Source: Streptomyces rubrogriseus (GTDB taxonomy: Bacteria > Actinomycetota > Actinomycetes > Streptomycetales > Streptomycetaceae). From it: a stretch of 64,000 nucleotides of DNA. This document shows, in pieces, positions 1 to 8,265 of this stretch. Position 1 is the stretch's first letter. The number at the start of each line of letters is the position of its first letter. The stretch lies in contig NZ_CP116256.1 of assembly GCF_027947575.1 (NCBI RefSeq), positions 620,001 through 684,000 of the forward strand. Reading direction: 5' to 3'. Made by a program: the position numbers and the translations under genes. The notes under the pieces were generated by a model that made no database searches, was not told the DNA's origin, and worked only from the letters and a program-made list of their open reading frames with translations.

Positions 1-577
1 CGTCGGCCAGGGCCTGCGGGCCACCCGGGCCGAGGACATCGCCAGGGCGGCGGGGGTCGCCCCGCGCACCTTCTACCGCTACTTCGCCACCAAGGAAGAG
101 GCCATCGCCCCGCTCTACGCCCTGGGCGCCGAGCGCTGGGTGCGGGCGGTGCGCGAGGCCCCGGCCGAACTGTCGCCGCCCGAGGCACTGGAACGCGCCG
201 TGCGGCACACGCTGACCCCGGGCGCCGGTGTGTCGGCGCCCTCCTGGGAGTGGGCCCGCACCCTCATCCGCCTGGCCGAGAGCAGTCCGGCGCTGCGCAA
301 GGTGTGGGCGGAGGTCTGCCACGCCACGGAGCGCGGGCTGGTCCAGGCGCTGGCCGCGCGGATGGCCCAGGGCGACGACAACGTTGCCGTACGCCTGGCC
401 GCCTCGCCCCGGCTGCATTTCGCGGCCGCGGTGGCGGGTGCGTCGGTGCGCGTGGCAGCGGAGCACTGGGCGTCGACCTCCCCGCAGGGAGCACGCAGCC
501 TCCTGGAGCAGGCGCTGCTGAACCTGGAGGTGCTACGGGGGTTCGCCTGGGAGGCCGGGCCCGCGGGAGAGGGGTGA
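1..577 (+). CDS. TetR family transcriptional regulator (5' truncated)
   Basis: The reading frame is open from base 2 and ends at the TGA at 575-577; the start lies outside the window. The first visible residues form the end of a TetR helix-turn-helix: an R-A-x-D-I-A-R-A-A-G-V turn followed by the recognition helix R-T-F-Y-R-Y-F-x-T-K-E. The remaining ~170 residues are a helical ligand/dimer domain with no recognisable ligand signature. It converges on the WYL regulator (63 bp between stop codons), so its target is probably upstream, outside the window, or itself. Family assignment is safe; ligand and target are unknown. Confidence 0.85.
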   Translation, partial: VGQGLRATRAEDIARAAGVAPRTFYRYFATKEEAIAPLYALGAERWVRAVREAPAELSPPEALERAVRHTLTPGAGVSAPSWEWARTLIRLAESSPALRKVWAEVCHATERGLVQALAARMAQGDDNVAVRLAASPRLHFAAAVAGASVRVAAEHWASTSPQGARSLLEQALLNLEVLRGFAWEAGPAGEG

Positions 578-640
578 GACCCCTGGCGGGCGCCGCCGCC
601 GGCCTGCCCGCCGGTCGCGGTCGCTGCGTCGGCCCGCCGG

Positions 641-1612
641 TCAGCCGGACCCCGCCGCGCGTCCCAGCCGGGCCCCCAGCTCCCGTACGCACTCCACCAG
701 TTCCGCCGGTTCCCGGACCCGGAACTCCAGGCCGGTCGTCGCCAGCCGGGCCGCGGTCCACTCCACCGGGCCGGACACGGTCGCCCGCACCACGCACGAC
801 GCGCAGCCGTCCACCGGCTCGGGCGTTCCCATCCAGTGCGGCAGCAGGGGCGCGACGGCCTCGGCCGGTGCGTGGAAGACGACCGTGATCTCGTAGGAGT
901 CGTGCCGCCGCTGCATCGAGCGCCGCAGGTATTCGGCCGCGTCCCCGGTCGGCAGCTCCCGGGGAGTGAACCGCGCCCCCGTCGCGAAGGGCTCGCTCAC
1001 CCGGTCCACCCGGAAGGTCCGCCAGTCGTCCCGGTCGAGGTCGTAGGCGACCAGGTACCAGCGCCGCCCCGTGGAGACCAGCCGGTACGGCTCCGTCGAG
1101 CGCCGCGTCCCGGTGCCGTCCGCCGCGCGGTAGGCGAACCGCAGCCGCTCGTGCCCGGCCACCGTCGAGGCCATCACGGTCAGCGTCTCGGGCGCGATGC
1201 TGGGCCCGTCCCCGCTGGTCAGCGGCGTGGTCGCGGACTGGAGCGTGGTGACCCGGTGCCGCAGCCGCGAGGGCAGCACCTGCTCCAGCTTGGCCAGGGC
1301 CCGCACCGACGCCTCGTCCAGGCCCTCGACCGCGTGCCCCGCGCCGGCCCGCAGCCCGACCGTGATGGCCACCGCCTCCTCGTCGTCGAGGACCAGCGGC
1401 GGCATCGCCTTGCCCGCCACCAGCCGGTAGCCCCCGTCGGCGCCCATCGTCGCCTGCACCGGATAGCCCAGTTCGCGCAGGCGGTCGATGTCCCGCCGGA
1501 CCGTGCGCCGGGAGACCCCGAGCCGGTCGGCCAGCTCGCCGCCGGGCCATTCGCGGGGCGTCTGGAGGAGGGAGAGGAGGGTCAGCAGCCGGGCCGGAGT
1601 GTCCGTCGTCAT
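641..1612 (-). CDS. HTH/WYL-domain (YafY-type) transcriptional regulator
   Basis: A 323-residue regulator. Residues ~1-55 are a DeoR/HTH_11-type winged helix (L-L-x-L-L-Q ... L-A-D-R-L-G-V-S-R-R-T-V-R-R-D-I). The C-terminal half holds a WYL domain (around R-R-W-Y-L-V-A-Y-D and T-F-R-V-D-R-V) and a WCX-type tail. WYL domains usually sense nucleic acids or small ligands. I chose the ATG at 1612 (M-T-T-D) over the one at 1633 because the family normally begins only a few residues before the first helix. It is divergent from the exporter at 1675 with 62 bp between the starts, the standard arrangement for a local regulator and its efflux pump. That regulatory link is inferred. Confidence 0.85.
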   Translation of the reverse strand: MTTDTPARLLTLLSLLQTPREWPGGELADRLGVSRRTVRRDIDRLRELGYPVQATMGADGGYRLVAGKAMPPLVLDDEEAVAITVGLRAGAGHAVEGLDEASVRALAKLEQVLPSRLRHRVTTLQSATTPLTSGDGPSIAPETLTVMASTVAGHERLRFAYRAADGTGTRRSTEPYRLVSTGRRWYLVAYDLDRDDWRTFRVDRVSEPFATGARFTPRELPTGDAAEYLRRSMQRRHDSYEITVVFHAPAEAVAPLLPHWMGTPEPVDGCASCVVRATVSGPVEWTAARLATTGLEFRVREPAELVECVRELGARLGRAAGSG

Positions 1613-1674
1613 GTGCTCGAGGATGCCGCACATCTAGGACACGATCCGACCTACTGGCCGCCTACGTTGCTCCC

Positions 1675-3192
1675 ATGACCTTCAAGCAGACCCCGCAACC
1701 GGCTCCCGTCCCGCCCGCGGCGGGCGACCGGCGTCGCTGGTTCGCCCTCGCGATCGTGATGACCGCGGCCTTCATGGACCTGGTGGACGTCACCATCGTC
1801 AACATCGCCATCCCCTCGATCCAGCGGGACGAGGGCGCCTCCTTCAGCCAGATCCAGTGGATCACCGCCGGCTACGCCCTCGCGTTCGCGGCCGGTCTGA
1901 TCACCGGCGGGCGGCTCGGCGACATCCACGGCCGCAAGCGGGTCTTCCTCGTCGGCATCGGCGGCTTCACCCTCGCCTCGGCGCTGTGCGGCCTGGCGGC
2001 CAACCCGGAGATGCTGGTGGCCTCCCGCATCCTCCAGGGCGGCATGGCGGCGCTCATGGTGCCGCAGGTGCTGTCGATCGTGCACGCCACCTTCCCGGCG
2101 CACGAACGCGGCAAGGTCTTCGGGCTGTTCGGCGCCATCGTGGGTCTGGGGGCCGTCTCCGGCCCGCTGCTGGGCGCCCTGCTCACCGAGTGGAACCTCT
2201 TCGGCCTCGAATGGCGGCCGATCTTCCTCATCAACCTGCCGGTCGGCATCGCGGGCCTCGTCCTCGGCAGCCGCTTCATCACCGAGTCCAAGGCGCCGCG
2301 CGCCCTCCGGCTGGACCTGGTCGGGGTCGCGCTGGTCACCCTCGGCCTGCTGATGCTGATCTACCCGCTCACCCGGGGCGAGGAGCTGGGCTGGCCGCTG
2401 TGGGGGTACCTGTCGATGGCCGGCTCGCTGGTGGTCCTCGGGGTCCTGGTCGCCTACGAGCGGCGCAAGAGCGCGCGGGACGGTTCGCCGCTGGTGGAGC
2501 TGTCGCTGTTCAGGGTGAAGAGCTTCGCGGCCGGGATCGCCGTGCAGACCGTCTTCGGGGTCGCGCTCGGCGTCTTCTTCCTGGTGTGGACGCTGTACAT
2601 GCAGTTCGGCCTCGGCTGGAGCCCGCTGCGGGCCGGTCTGACCGGCGTGCCGTTCTCGATCGCCGTGTCCACGGCCGCCGGGATCTCGGTGCAGAAGCTG
2701 GTCCCGCGCTTCGGGCGCAAGGTGCTCCAGACCGGCGCGCTGGTGATGGCGGCCGGAGTGCTCCTCTACATGTGGGAGTCCGGGCGCTACGGGCTCGCCA
2801 TCACCTCCTGGCAGATGGCGCTGCCGCTGGTCGTGATGGGCCTCGGCATGGGCCTGATCGTCGCGCCGCTGACCGACGCGGTCCTCTCCCAGGTGCCGCG
2901 CGAGCACGCCGGAGCGGCGTCGGGGCTCATCAACACCGTGCAGCAGATGGGCAACGCGCTCGGGCTCGGGCTGGTGTCGGTGGTCTTCTTCGGCACGATG
3001 AGCGACCGCCTCACCCCCGACCGCATCGGTCCCGCCTACGTGGACGCCTTCCAGAACGCGCTGGGCTGGGTGGCCGCGGTGCTGGCCGTCATCTTCCTGC
3101 TGATGTTCGCGCTGCCCCGGCGGCCGGCCCAGCACGTCGAAGGCGGCCCGGCCGAGGACCGCGCGGAGGAGCAGGAGCCCGCGCTGGTCTGA
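1675..3192 (+). CDS. MFS drug exporter, DHA2 (EmrB/QacA) type
   Basis: A 505-residue inner-membrane proton antiporter of the 14-helix DHA2 family. Helix 1 starts at ~residue 23 (F-A-L-A-I-V-M-T-A-A-F-M-D-L-V-D-V-T-I-V-N-I-A), with the family motif D-V-T-I-V-N-I-A-I-P. The loop 2-3 motif A G-G-R-L-G-D-I-x-G-R-K is at ~residues 80-90, and motif C-like G-x-x-x-G-P-x-x-G is in helix 5. The C-terminus is hydrophilic and rich in Glu. Substrate cannot be read from sequence. It shares a 62-bp divergent promoter region with the WYL regulator and is followed by a strong hairpin terminator. Confidence 0.9.
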   Translation: MTFKQTPQPAPVPPAAGDRRRWFALAIVMTAAFMDLVDVTIVNIAIPSIQRDEGASFSQIQWITAGYALAFAAGLITGGRLGDIHGRKRVFLVGIGGFTLASALCGLAANPEMLVASRILQGGMAALMVPQVLSIVHATFPAHERGKVFGLFGAIVGLGAVSGPLLGALLTEWNLFGLEWRPIFLINLPVGIAGLVLGSRFITESKAPRALRLDLVGVALVTLGLLMLIYPLTRGEELGWPLWGYLSMAGSLVVLGVLVAYERRKSARDGSPLVELSLFRVKSFAAGIAVQTVFGVALGVFFLVWTLYMQFGLGWSPLRAGLTGVPFSIAVSTAAGISVQKLVPRFGRKVLQTGALVMAAGVLLYMWESGRYGLAITSWQMALPLVVMGLGMGLIVAPLTDAVLSQVPREHAGAASGLINTVQQMGNALGLGLVSVVFFGTMSDRLTPDRIGPAYVDAFQNALGWVAAVLAVIFLLMFALPRRPAQHVEGGPAEDRAEEQEPALV

Positions 3193-3224
3193 GACCGCGG
3201 ACGCGCGAAGGGACGGTGGGCAGT

Positions 3225-3258
3225 GGGCGGGTCCGGCACGGAGGTGCCGGACCCGCCC
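3225..3258 (+). terminator. Intrinsic terminator after the MFS exporter
   Basis: A perfect 15-bp GC-rich inverted repeat (3225-3239 with 3244-3258) with a 4-nt GGAG loop, 33 bp after the exporter stop. There is no long T-run, as is common in Streptomyces. Confidence 0.8.
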
Positions 3259-3297
3259 TCTCATGCCGATGCCCGTTCATGCCTGCTTGGGTCCGAG

Positions 3298-3315
3298 TGT
3301 TTCTGTTTCCTGTTT
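3298..3315 (+). promoter_or_regulatory. Candidate fruR operator: three TGTTT direct repeats
   Basis: TGTTT occurs at 3298-3302, 3304-3308 and 3311-3315 in a short T-rich patch that stands out in this GC-rich genome, 72 bp before the regulator start. Several DeoR-family sugar regulators bind T-rich direct repeats upstream of their own operon, so autoregulation of the fructose operon is the likely role. This is inference from position and repeat structure. Confidence 0.45.
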
Positions 3316-3386
3316 ACATTCCGGACAACCAGGCGTAGCCTCCCAGCGAAACCACAGGTTCGGGCATCGGTCGGAGGTGAACGGTC

Positions 3387-4148
3387 ATGTACGCACCGGA
3401 GCGGCAGCAGGAGATCCTCCGGCTCGCCCGGGACGGCGGCCGGGTGGACGTGGTGTCGCTGGCCGAGGAGTTCCAGGTGACGGCGGAGACCATCCGCCGC
3501 GACCTCAAGGCGCTCGACCGCGCGGGGCTGCTCCGCCGGGTGCACGGCGGCGCGATCCCGGCCGGCCGGCTCGACTTCGAACCCGACCTCGCCGAGCGCG
3601 AGTCCACCGCCGCCGACGAGAAGGACCGCATCGCCAGGGCCGCCCTCGCGGAACTGCCGGCCGAGGGCACGCTGATCCTCGACGCCGGTTCCACGGTGGC
3701 CCGCATGGCCGCGGCGATCCCGCCGGACGCCTCGCTGACCGTGGTCACCCACAGCCTGCCCATCGCGGCCCGCCTCGCCGACCACCCCGGCATCCAGCTC
3801 CACATCGTCGGCGGGCGCGTGCGTCACCGTACCCGCGCCGCCGTGGACGCCTGGGCGCTGCGCGCGTACGGCGAGATCCGCGCCGACGTGGCCGTGGTGG
3901 CGGCCAACGGGTTCTCCGTGGAGCACGGACTGACCACCCCCGACCTGGCCGAGGCAGCCGTCAAGCGGGCCGCCCTGACCGCCGCCCGGCGCGTGGTGCT
4001 GCTCGCCGACTCCTCCAAGTACGCCCAGGAGCACTTCGCCCGCTTCGGCGCCCTCGGCGACGTGGACCTGCTGATCACCGACAAGGGACTCACCCCCGAG
4101 GACGCGGGCGACATCGAGCGCGCCGGCACGGAAGTAGTACGCGCATGA
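3387..4148 (+). CDS. fruR: DeoR family transcriptional regulator of the fructose operon
   Basis: A 253-residue DeoR-type repressor. Residues 1-57 are the winged helix (R-Q-Q-E-I-L ... V-T-A-E-T-I-R-R-D-L-K-x-L followed by R-R-V-H-G-G-A). Residues ~75-235 are the DeoRC sugar-phosphate sensor, with D-A-G-S-T, a G-G-R turn and the late L-L-A-D-S-S-K-Y motif. The effector is presumably fructose-1-phosphate or a related ester made by the PTS encoded downstream. The start has a good ribosome site (GGAGGTGA, 3372-3379). Its stop overlaps the phosphofructokinase start in ATGA, so the genes are translationally coupled. Confidence 0.9.
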   Translation: MYAPERQQEILRLARDGGRVDVVSLAEEFQVTAETIRRDLKALDRAGLLRRVHGGAIPAGRLDFEPDLAERESTAADEKDRIARAALAELPAEGTLILDAGSTVARMAAAIPPDASLTVVTHSLPIAARLADHPGIQLHIVGGRVRHRTRAAVDAWALRAYGEIRADVAVVAANGFSVEHGLTTPDLAEAAVKRAALTAARRVVLLADSSKYAQEHFARFGALGDVDLLITDKGLTPEDAGDIERAGTEVVRA

Positions 4149-5092
4149 TCCTGACCGTCACCCCCAACCCGTCGCTGGACCGCACCTACGAGGTGCCCTC
4201 CCTCGACCGCGGCGAGGTCGTCCGCGCCACCGGCGAGCGGGTCGACCCCGGCGGCAAGGGCGTGAACGTCTCGCGCGCGGTGACCGCCGCCGGACGGCGC
4301 ACCGTCGCGGTGCTGCCGCTGGGCGGAGCACCGGGCGCCCTCGTCGCCGACCTGCTCGACGCGCAGGGCATCGAGGTCGCGGCGGTCCCGATCACCGGAC
4401 CCACCCGGTCCAACATCGCGCTCGCCGAGGCCGACGGCGTCCTGACGAAGATCAACGCGCCGGGTCCCGAACTCACCCCGGCCGAACGGGAACTGCTCCT
4501 GGAGACCGTGCGCCGCCAGTCGCCCGGCGCGGACTGGATCGCCTGCTGCGGCAGCCTCCCCCGCGGCCTGGCCCCCTCCTGGTACGCCGACCTGGTCGCC
4601 CGCGCGCACGCCGCCGGCGTCCGCATCGCCCTGGACACCTCCGGACCGGCCCTGCTGCGGGCGCTGCGCGAGCGGCCCGACGTGGTCAAGCCGAACGCCG
4701 AGGAGCTGGCCGAGGCCGTCGGGCGTCCGCTGGCCACGGTCGGCGACGCGGTGAAGGCCGCCGAGGAGCTGCGGGAGCTGGGCGCCCGGTCGGTGCTGGC
4801 CAGCCTGGGCGCCGACGGGCAGCTGCTCGTGGACGACGCGGGCACCTGGTTCGGCACCGCCCGCGTGGACGCCGTACGCAGCAACGTCGGCGCCGGGGAC
4901 TCCTCCCTCGCCGGTTTCCTCGTCGCCGGCGGGACCGGGCCCGGCGCCCTCGCCTCCGCCGTCGCGCACGGCGCCGCCGCCGTCCAGCTGCCCGGCAGCG
5001 TGATGCCGACGCCGCACGACCTGGACCCGGCCGCCGTGACGGTCACGGCCGAGGTGCCCGTCGACCGCGTACTGGGGGAGCTGGCGCCATGA
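4145..5092 (+). CDS. fruK: 1-phosphofructokinase
   Basis: A 315-residue PfkB-fold kinase that phosphorylates fructose-1-phosphate to fructose-1,6-bisphosphate, the cytosolic step after PTS uptake. Visible motifs are the N-terminal T-P-N-P-S-L-D-R-T substrate signature, P-G-G-K-G-V-N-V-S-R at ~36-45, V-K-P-N-x-E-E-L, and the C-terminal anion hole G-A-G-D with catalytic Asp252. Length is typical of FruK/LacC enzymes. The ATG overlaps the fruR stop by 4 nt. Confidence 0.95.
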   Translation: MILTVTPNPSLDRTYEVPSLDRGEVVRATGERVDPGGKGVNVSRAVTAAGRRTVAVLPLGGAPGALVADLLDAQGIEVAAVPITGPTRSNIALAEADGVLTKINAPGPELTPAERELLLETVRRQSPGADWIACCGSLPRGLAPSWYADLVARAHAAGVRIALDTSGPALLRALRERPDVVKPNAEELAEAVGRPLATVGDAVKAAEELRELGARSVLASLGADGQLLVDDAGTWFGTARVDAVRSNVGAGDSSLAGFLVAGGTGPGALASAVAHGAAAVQLPGSVMPTPHDLDPAAVTVTAEVPVDRVLGELAP

Positions 5093-5135
5093 CTCCCCGC
5101 CTCGCCCACCGCCCCCTCCCCGCGGCCGCCCCCGT

Positions 5136-5176
5136 CCCCCACCGCTGTGCCCCCGACCCCCACCGCTGTGCCCCCG
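5136..5176 (+). repeat. Tandem 20-bp repeat between fruK and fruA
   Basis: Two identical 20-bp copies (5136-5155 and 5157-5176) with a 21-bp period, in a C-rich 148-bp spacer between fruK and fruA. The spacer carries no gene. The two ends of the operon are thus separated by a cytosine-rich leader instead of being coupled like fruR-fruK. Confidence 0.75.
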
Positions 5177-5240
5177 TCCCCCTCCCCGCCCCCGCCCCTC
5201 ACCCCACGTTCCGGGCGATACGCGAGCTAAGGAGCCCGCG

Positions 5241-7313
5241 ATGAGCGACATGATCACCGCGGATCTGGTCGACCTCGACCTGTCCGCCGACACCAAGCAG
5301 GCGGCGACGCGCGCCCTCGCGGAGCGGATGGTGGCCCTGGGCCGGGTGACCGACCTGGAGGGCTTCCTCGCCGACGTGGCCGCCCGTGAGGCGCAGATGC
5401 CGACCGGCCTCGACGGCGGGATCGGCATCCCGCACTGCCGCAGCGAGCACGTCACCGAGCCGACGCTCGCGTTCGGACGCAGCACGGCAGGCGTCGACTT
5501 CGGGGCGGCGGACGGACCGGCCGACCTGATCTTCCTCATCGCCGCTCCGGCGGGCGCCGACGACGCCCACCTGACGATCCTCTCCTCGCTGGCCCGGCAG
5601 CTGATGAACGCCGGGTTCACCGCCGCGCTGCGCTCGGTGGGCGACGCGGCGGCCGCCGCCGCGCTCATCCGCGGGGAGGAGCCGGCCCCGGCCGAGGACG
5701 CTCCCGAGGAGACCGAGGAGACCGAGGACACCGGGGTGGTCTCGGCGGCGGCCTCCGCCGAGGCCGCCCCGGGCAGCACCGGTGCGGATTCCGGCCGGCC
5801 CGGGCGCCCCTTCCGCATCGTCGCCGTCACCTCCTGCCCCACCGGCATCGCGCACACCTACATGGCGGCCGAGTCGCTGGAGAACGCGGGCCGCGAGGAG
5901 GGCGTCGAGGTCGTCGTCGAGACGCAGGGCTCGGCCGGCTTCACCCGGCTCGACCCGGCGGTGATCGCGGCGGCGGACGGCGTGATCCTCGCCCATGACG
6001 TCGCCGTGCGCGAGAAGGACCGCTTCGCCGGGAAGCCCACCGTCGACACCGGCGTCAAGGCCGCCATCAACCGGCCGGGCGAGCTGATCGGCGAGGTCCG
6101 CGCCAAGGCGGCCCGCGGCGAGGTCACCTCCGCCTCCCCGGGCGCGACCCCCGTCGAGCGCGGCGGCGAGTCCGGCGAGGGCTACGGCACCAAGCTCCGC
6201 AAGTGGCTGATGTCCGGCGTCAGCTACATGGTCCCGTTCGTCGCCGCGGGCGGTCTGCTGATCGCCCTGGGCTTCGCGATCGGCGGCTACGAGATCAACA
6301 AGGCGCCCTCCGTGATGGACCACTTCGTGTGGACCCAGGCGGACAGCTGGGCGGCGCTGCTCTTCCAGATCGGCGGCGTGGCCTTCGCCTTCCTGGTCCC
6401 GGTGCTGGCCGGCTACATCGCCTACGGCATGGCCGACCGGCCGGGCCTGGTCCCCGGCTTCGTCGGCGGCTCGATCGCGCTGACCATCAACGCCGGCTTC
6501 CTCGGCGGTCTGGCGGCAGGACTGATCTCCGGTGCGGTGGTGCTGGCGATCCAGCGGGTGCCGATACCGAAGGCGCTGCGCGGCATCATGCCGGTGGTGG
6601 TGATCCCGCTGGTCTCGGCGGCGGTCGTCGGGTTCCTGATGTTCGTCGTGATCGGCAAGCCCATCGCGTCCGCGCAGTCGGCGATGACCGACTGGCTCAA
6701 CGGCCTGTCCGGCGCCAACGCGGTCCTGCTCGGCGCGCTGCTCGGCCTGATGATGTGCTTCGACCTCGGCGGCCCGGTCAACAAGGTCGCCTACACCTTC
6801 GCCACCGCGGGCATCGCGGTGGCGAGCCCCAGCGACTCGGCGATGAAGATCATGGCGGCGGTGATGGCGGCCGGCATGGTCCCGCCGCTGGCGATGGCCC
6901 TGGCCACCACCGTGCGCGGCCGGCTCTTCAACGCCGCCGAGCGCGAGAACGGCAAGGCCGCCTGGGTGCTGGGCGCCTCCTTCATCTCCGAGGGCGCGAT
7001 CCCGTTCGCCGCGGCCGACCCGCTGCGCGTCATCCCGTCCTCGATGGTGGGCGGCGCGGTCACCGGCGCCCTGTCGATGGCCTTCGGTGCGACGCTGCGC
7101 GCCCCGCACGGCGGCATCTTCGTGGTCCCGCTGATCGGCAACCCGCTGCTCTACCTGGTCGCCGTCGCGGCCGGGGTGTGTGTCACCACCGCCCTGGTGA
7201 TCGTCCTCAAGGGGCTGCGCAAGCCGGTGCCGGGCACCTCGGCCCAGGGACCCGGCGGGGGCGCGGACCCGTCGTCCCCGACGCCGGGCGCGAAGCAGGC
7301 GGTGGCCGCGTAG
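5241..7313 (+). CDS. fruA: PTS fructose-specific transporter EIIABC
   Basis: A 690-residue fused phosphotransferase permease that imports fructose and delivers it as fructose-1-phosphate. EIIA occupies ~1-150, with the phospho-accepting His65 in G-I-G-I-P-H-C-R. An acidic Glu/Ala-rich linker (~150-185) follows. EIIB occupies ~193-290 with phospho-Cys199 in T-S-C-P-T-G-I-A-H-T-Y. EIIC occupies ~315-665, with about ten membrane helices starting at W-L-M-S-G-V-S-Y-M-V-P-F-V and the G-G-P-V-N-K-x-A motif. The A-B-C order matches actinobacterial fructose permeases. Start ATG has AAGGAG ~10 bp upstream. It is the third gene of the fru operon. Confidence 0.96.
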   Translation: MSDMITADLVDLDLSADTKQAATRALAERMVALGRVTDLEGFLADVAAREAQMPTGLDGGIGIPHCRSEHVTEPTLAFGRSTAGVDFGAADGPADLIFLIAAPAGADDAHLTILSSLARQLMNAGFTAALRSVGDAAAAAALIRGEEPAPAEDAPEETEETEDTGVVSAAASAEAAPGSTGADSGRPGRPFRIVAVTSCPTGIAHTYMAAESLENAGREEGVEVVVETQGSAGFTRLDPAVIAAADGVILAHDVAVREKDRFAGKPTVDTGVKAAINRPGELIGEVRAKAARGEVTSASPGATPVERGGESGEGYGTKLRKWLMSGVSYMVPFVAAGGLLIALGFAIGGYEINKAPSVMDHFVWTQADSWAALLFQIGGVAFAFLVPVLAGYIAYGMADRPGLVPGFVGGSIALTINAGFLGGLAAGLISGAVVLAIQRVPIPKALRGIMPVVVIPLVSAAVVGFLMFVVIGKPIASAQSAMTDWLNGLSGANAVLLGALLGLMMCFDLGGPVNKVAYTFATAGIAVASPSDSAMKIMAAVMAAGMVPPLAMALATTVRGRLFNAAERENGKAAWVLGASFISEGAIPFAAADPLRVIPSSMVGGAVTGALSMAFGATLRAPHGGIFVVPLIGNPLLYLVAVAAGVCVTTALVIVLKGLRKPVPGTSAQGPGGGADPSSPTPGAKQAVAA

Positions 7314-7347
7314 GGCAGGACTCGACGGGCCGGCGGAGCGGGGCGCG

Positions 7348-8097
7348 CTACGGGGAGACCTGGGCCGCGCGCCGCTCCATCGCCCGGCGGGCCGTGTCCT
7401 CGCTGTCGTAGACCTCGCACATGTGCCGCCCGTCCGGGGTGGCCGTGTGCTCGACCTCCCACAGGGAGACCTCCACGCCGTCGCGCAGCAGGAACGCGTG
7501 CTCGTAGAGCGAGAAGCCGACCCGGGCCCGGCCCGCGCGGCCGGGACCGCCGAATGCCTGGGTGATCTGGTGCCCGCACGCCGTCGACAGCCGGGCGGCG
7601 AGGTCGGCGTCCGGACGGTCCGCGTTCTCCGCGCGGCGCAGCAGCCTGCGGGCGTGGTCCGCGGAGGCGTCGGGGACGTAGGCGTGGCGCGGGGCCGGGA
7701 CCGGCGACAACTGCACCTGCACCGGCAGTTCGAAGTCCGGGGCCTCGGGCGGCAGGGCCAGCCGGGAACCCGCGGCGCGCAGCTCCTCCTCGTCCAGGTA
7801 GACCTCGTGCTGCGGCTCGCTGCCCGGGGCGGTGTTGTGGACCAGCTCCCACAGCGTGAGCGCCGAACCGTCGGCGAGCAGCCAGGTGTGCCGGTACGTC
7901 TCGCGGTGCAGTCCGGCGCTGTGGTGCGCGGAGTGCAGCGAACCGTCGTGCGCCAGCGCGCAGTCCAGCCGCCGTATCGTCTCGTCGGGCAGCTCGAACG
8001 AGTTCAGGGCGCGTCCGAGCAGCCGCATGAGGTGCTCCTCCGGAGACTCGGGCGACTCGGGTGGTTCGTACGCTGCCGTCTCGTACGGAACGCTCAA
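7348..8097 (-). CDS. DUF6227-like protein with an internal duplication
   Basis: A 249-residue soluble protein without signal or membrane segments. I recognise it only as a Streptomyces-type conserved protein, probably DUF6227. It contains two related modules. One is around residues 72-115 (R-H-T-W-L-L-A-D-G-S-A-L-T-L-W-E-L-x-H), the other around 195-240 (Y-E-H-A-F-L-L-R-D-G-V-E-V-S-L-W-E-V-E-H). Each is followed by an acidic E-V-Y-x-(D/S)-E-(E/D) strand. The N-terminus is Pro/Glu rich. It converges on fruA with a 34-bp gap. Function unknown. Confidence 0.75.
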   Translation of the reverse strand: MSVPYETAAYEPPESPESPEEHLMRLLGRALNSFELPDETIRRLDCALAHDGSLHSAHHSAGLHRETYRHTWLLADGSALTLWELVHNTAPGSEPQHEVYLDEEELRAAGSRLALPPEAPDFELPVQVQLSPVPAPRHAYVPDASADHARRLLRRAENADRPDADLAARLSTACGHQITQAFGGPGRAGRARVGFSLYEHAFLLRDGVEVSLWEVEHTATPDGRHMCEVYDSEDTARRAMERRAAQVSP

Positions 8098-8202
8098 GGT
8101 TTCTCCCGGCGTTGCTGCATGTCACCTTGTGGGTGCATACCGTAGCCCCTCGGTCGGACATCATGTCCGGGAACCGAGAAAACGTACGCACGAAAAACGC
8201 GG

Positions 8203-8231
8203 GGGCCGCGCGAAAAGTTTCCGCGCGGCCC
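8203..8231 (-). terminator. Hairpin after the L,D-transpeptidase gene
   Basis: A 10-bp perfect GC stem (8203-8212 with 8222-8231) with an A/T-rich loop, 35 bp past the L,D-transpeptidase stop on the minus strand. The rest of the 8098-8265 gap must hold the promoter of the DUF6227-like gene; I see no other feature there. Confidence 0.6.
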
Positions 8232-8265
8232 GACGAACCGTCAAAAAACCCTGGTCACAAGCCGA

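Noticed and set aside
1651..3264. Long minus-strand open frame of 537 codons opposite the MFS exporter
   Set aside because: It is rich in His, Arg, Gln and Glu with no domain pattern, the usual antisense shadow of a high-GC membrane protein gene.
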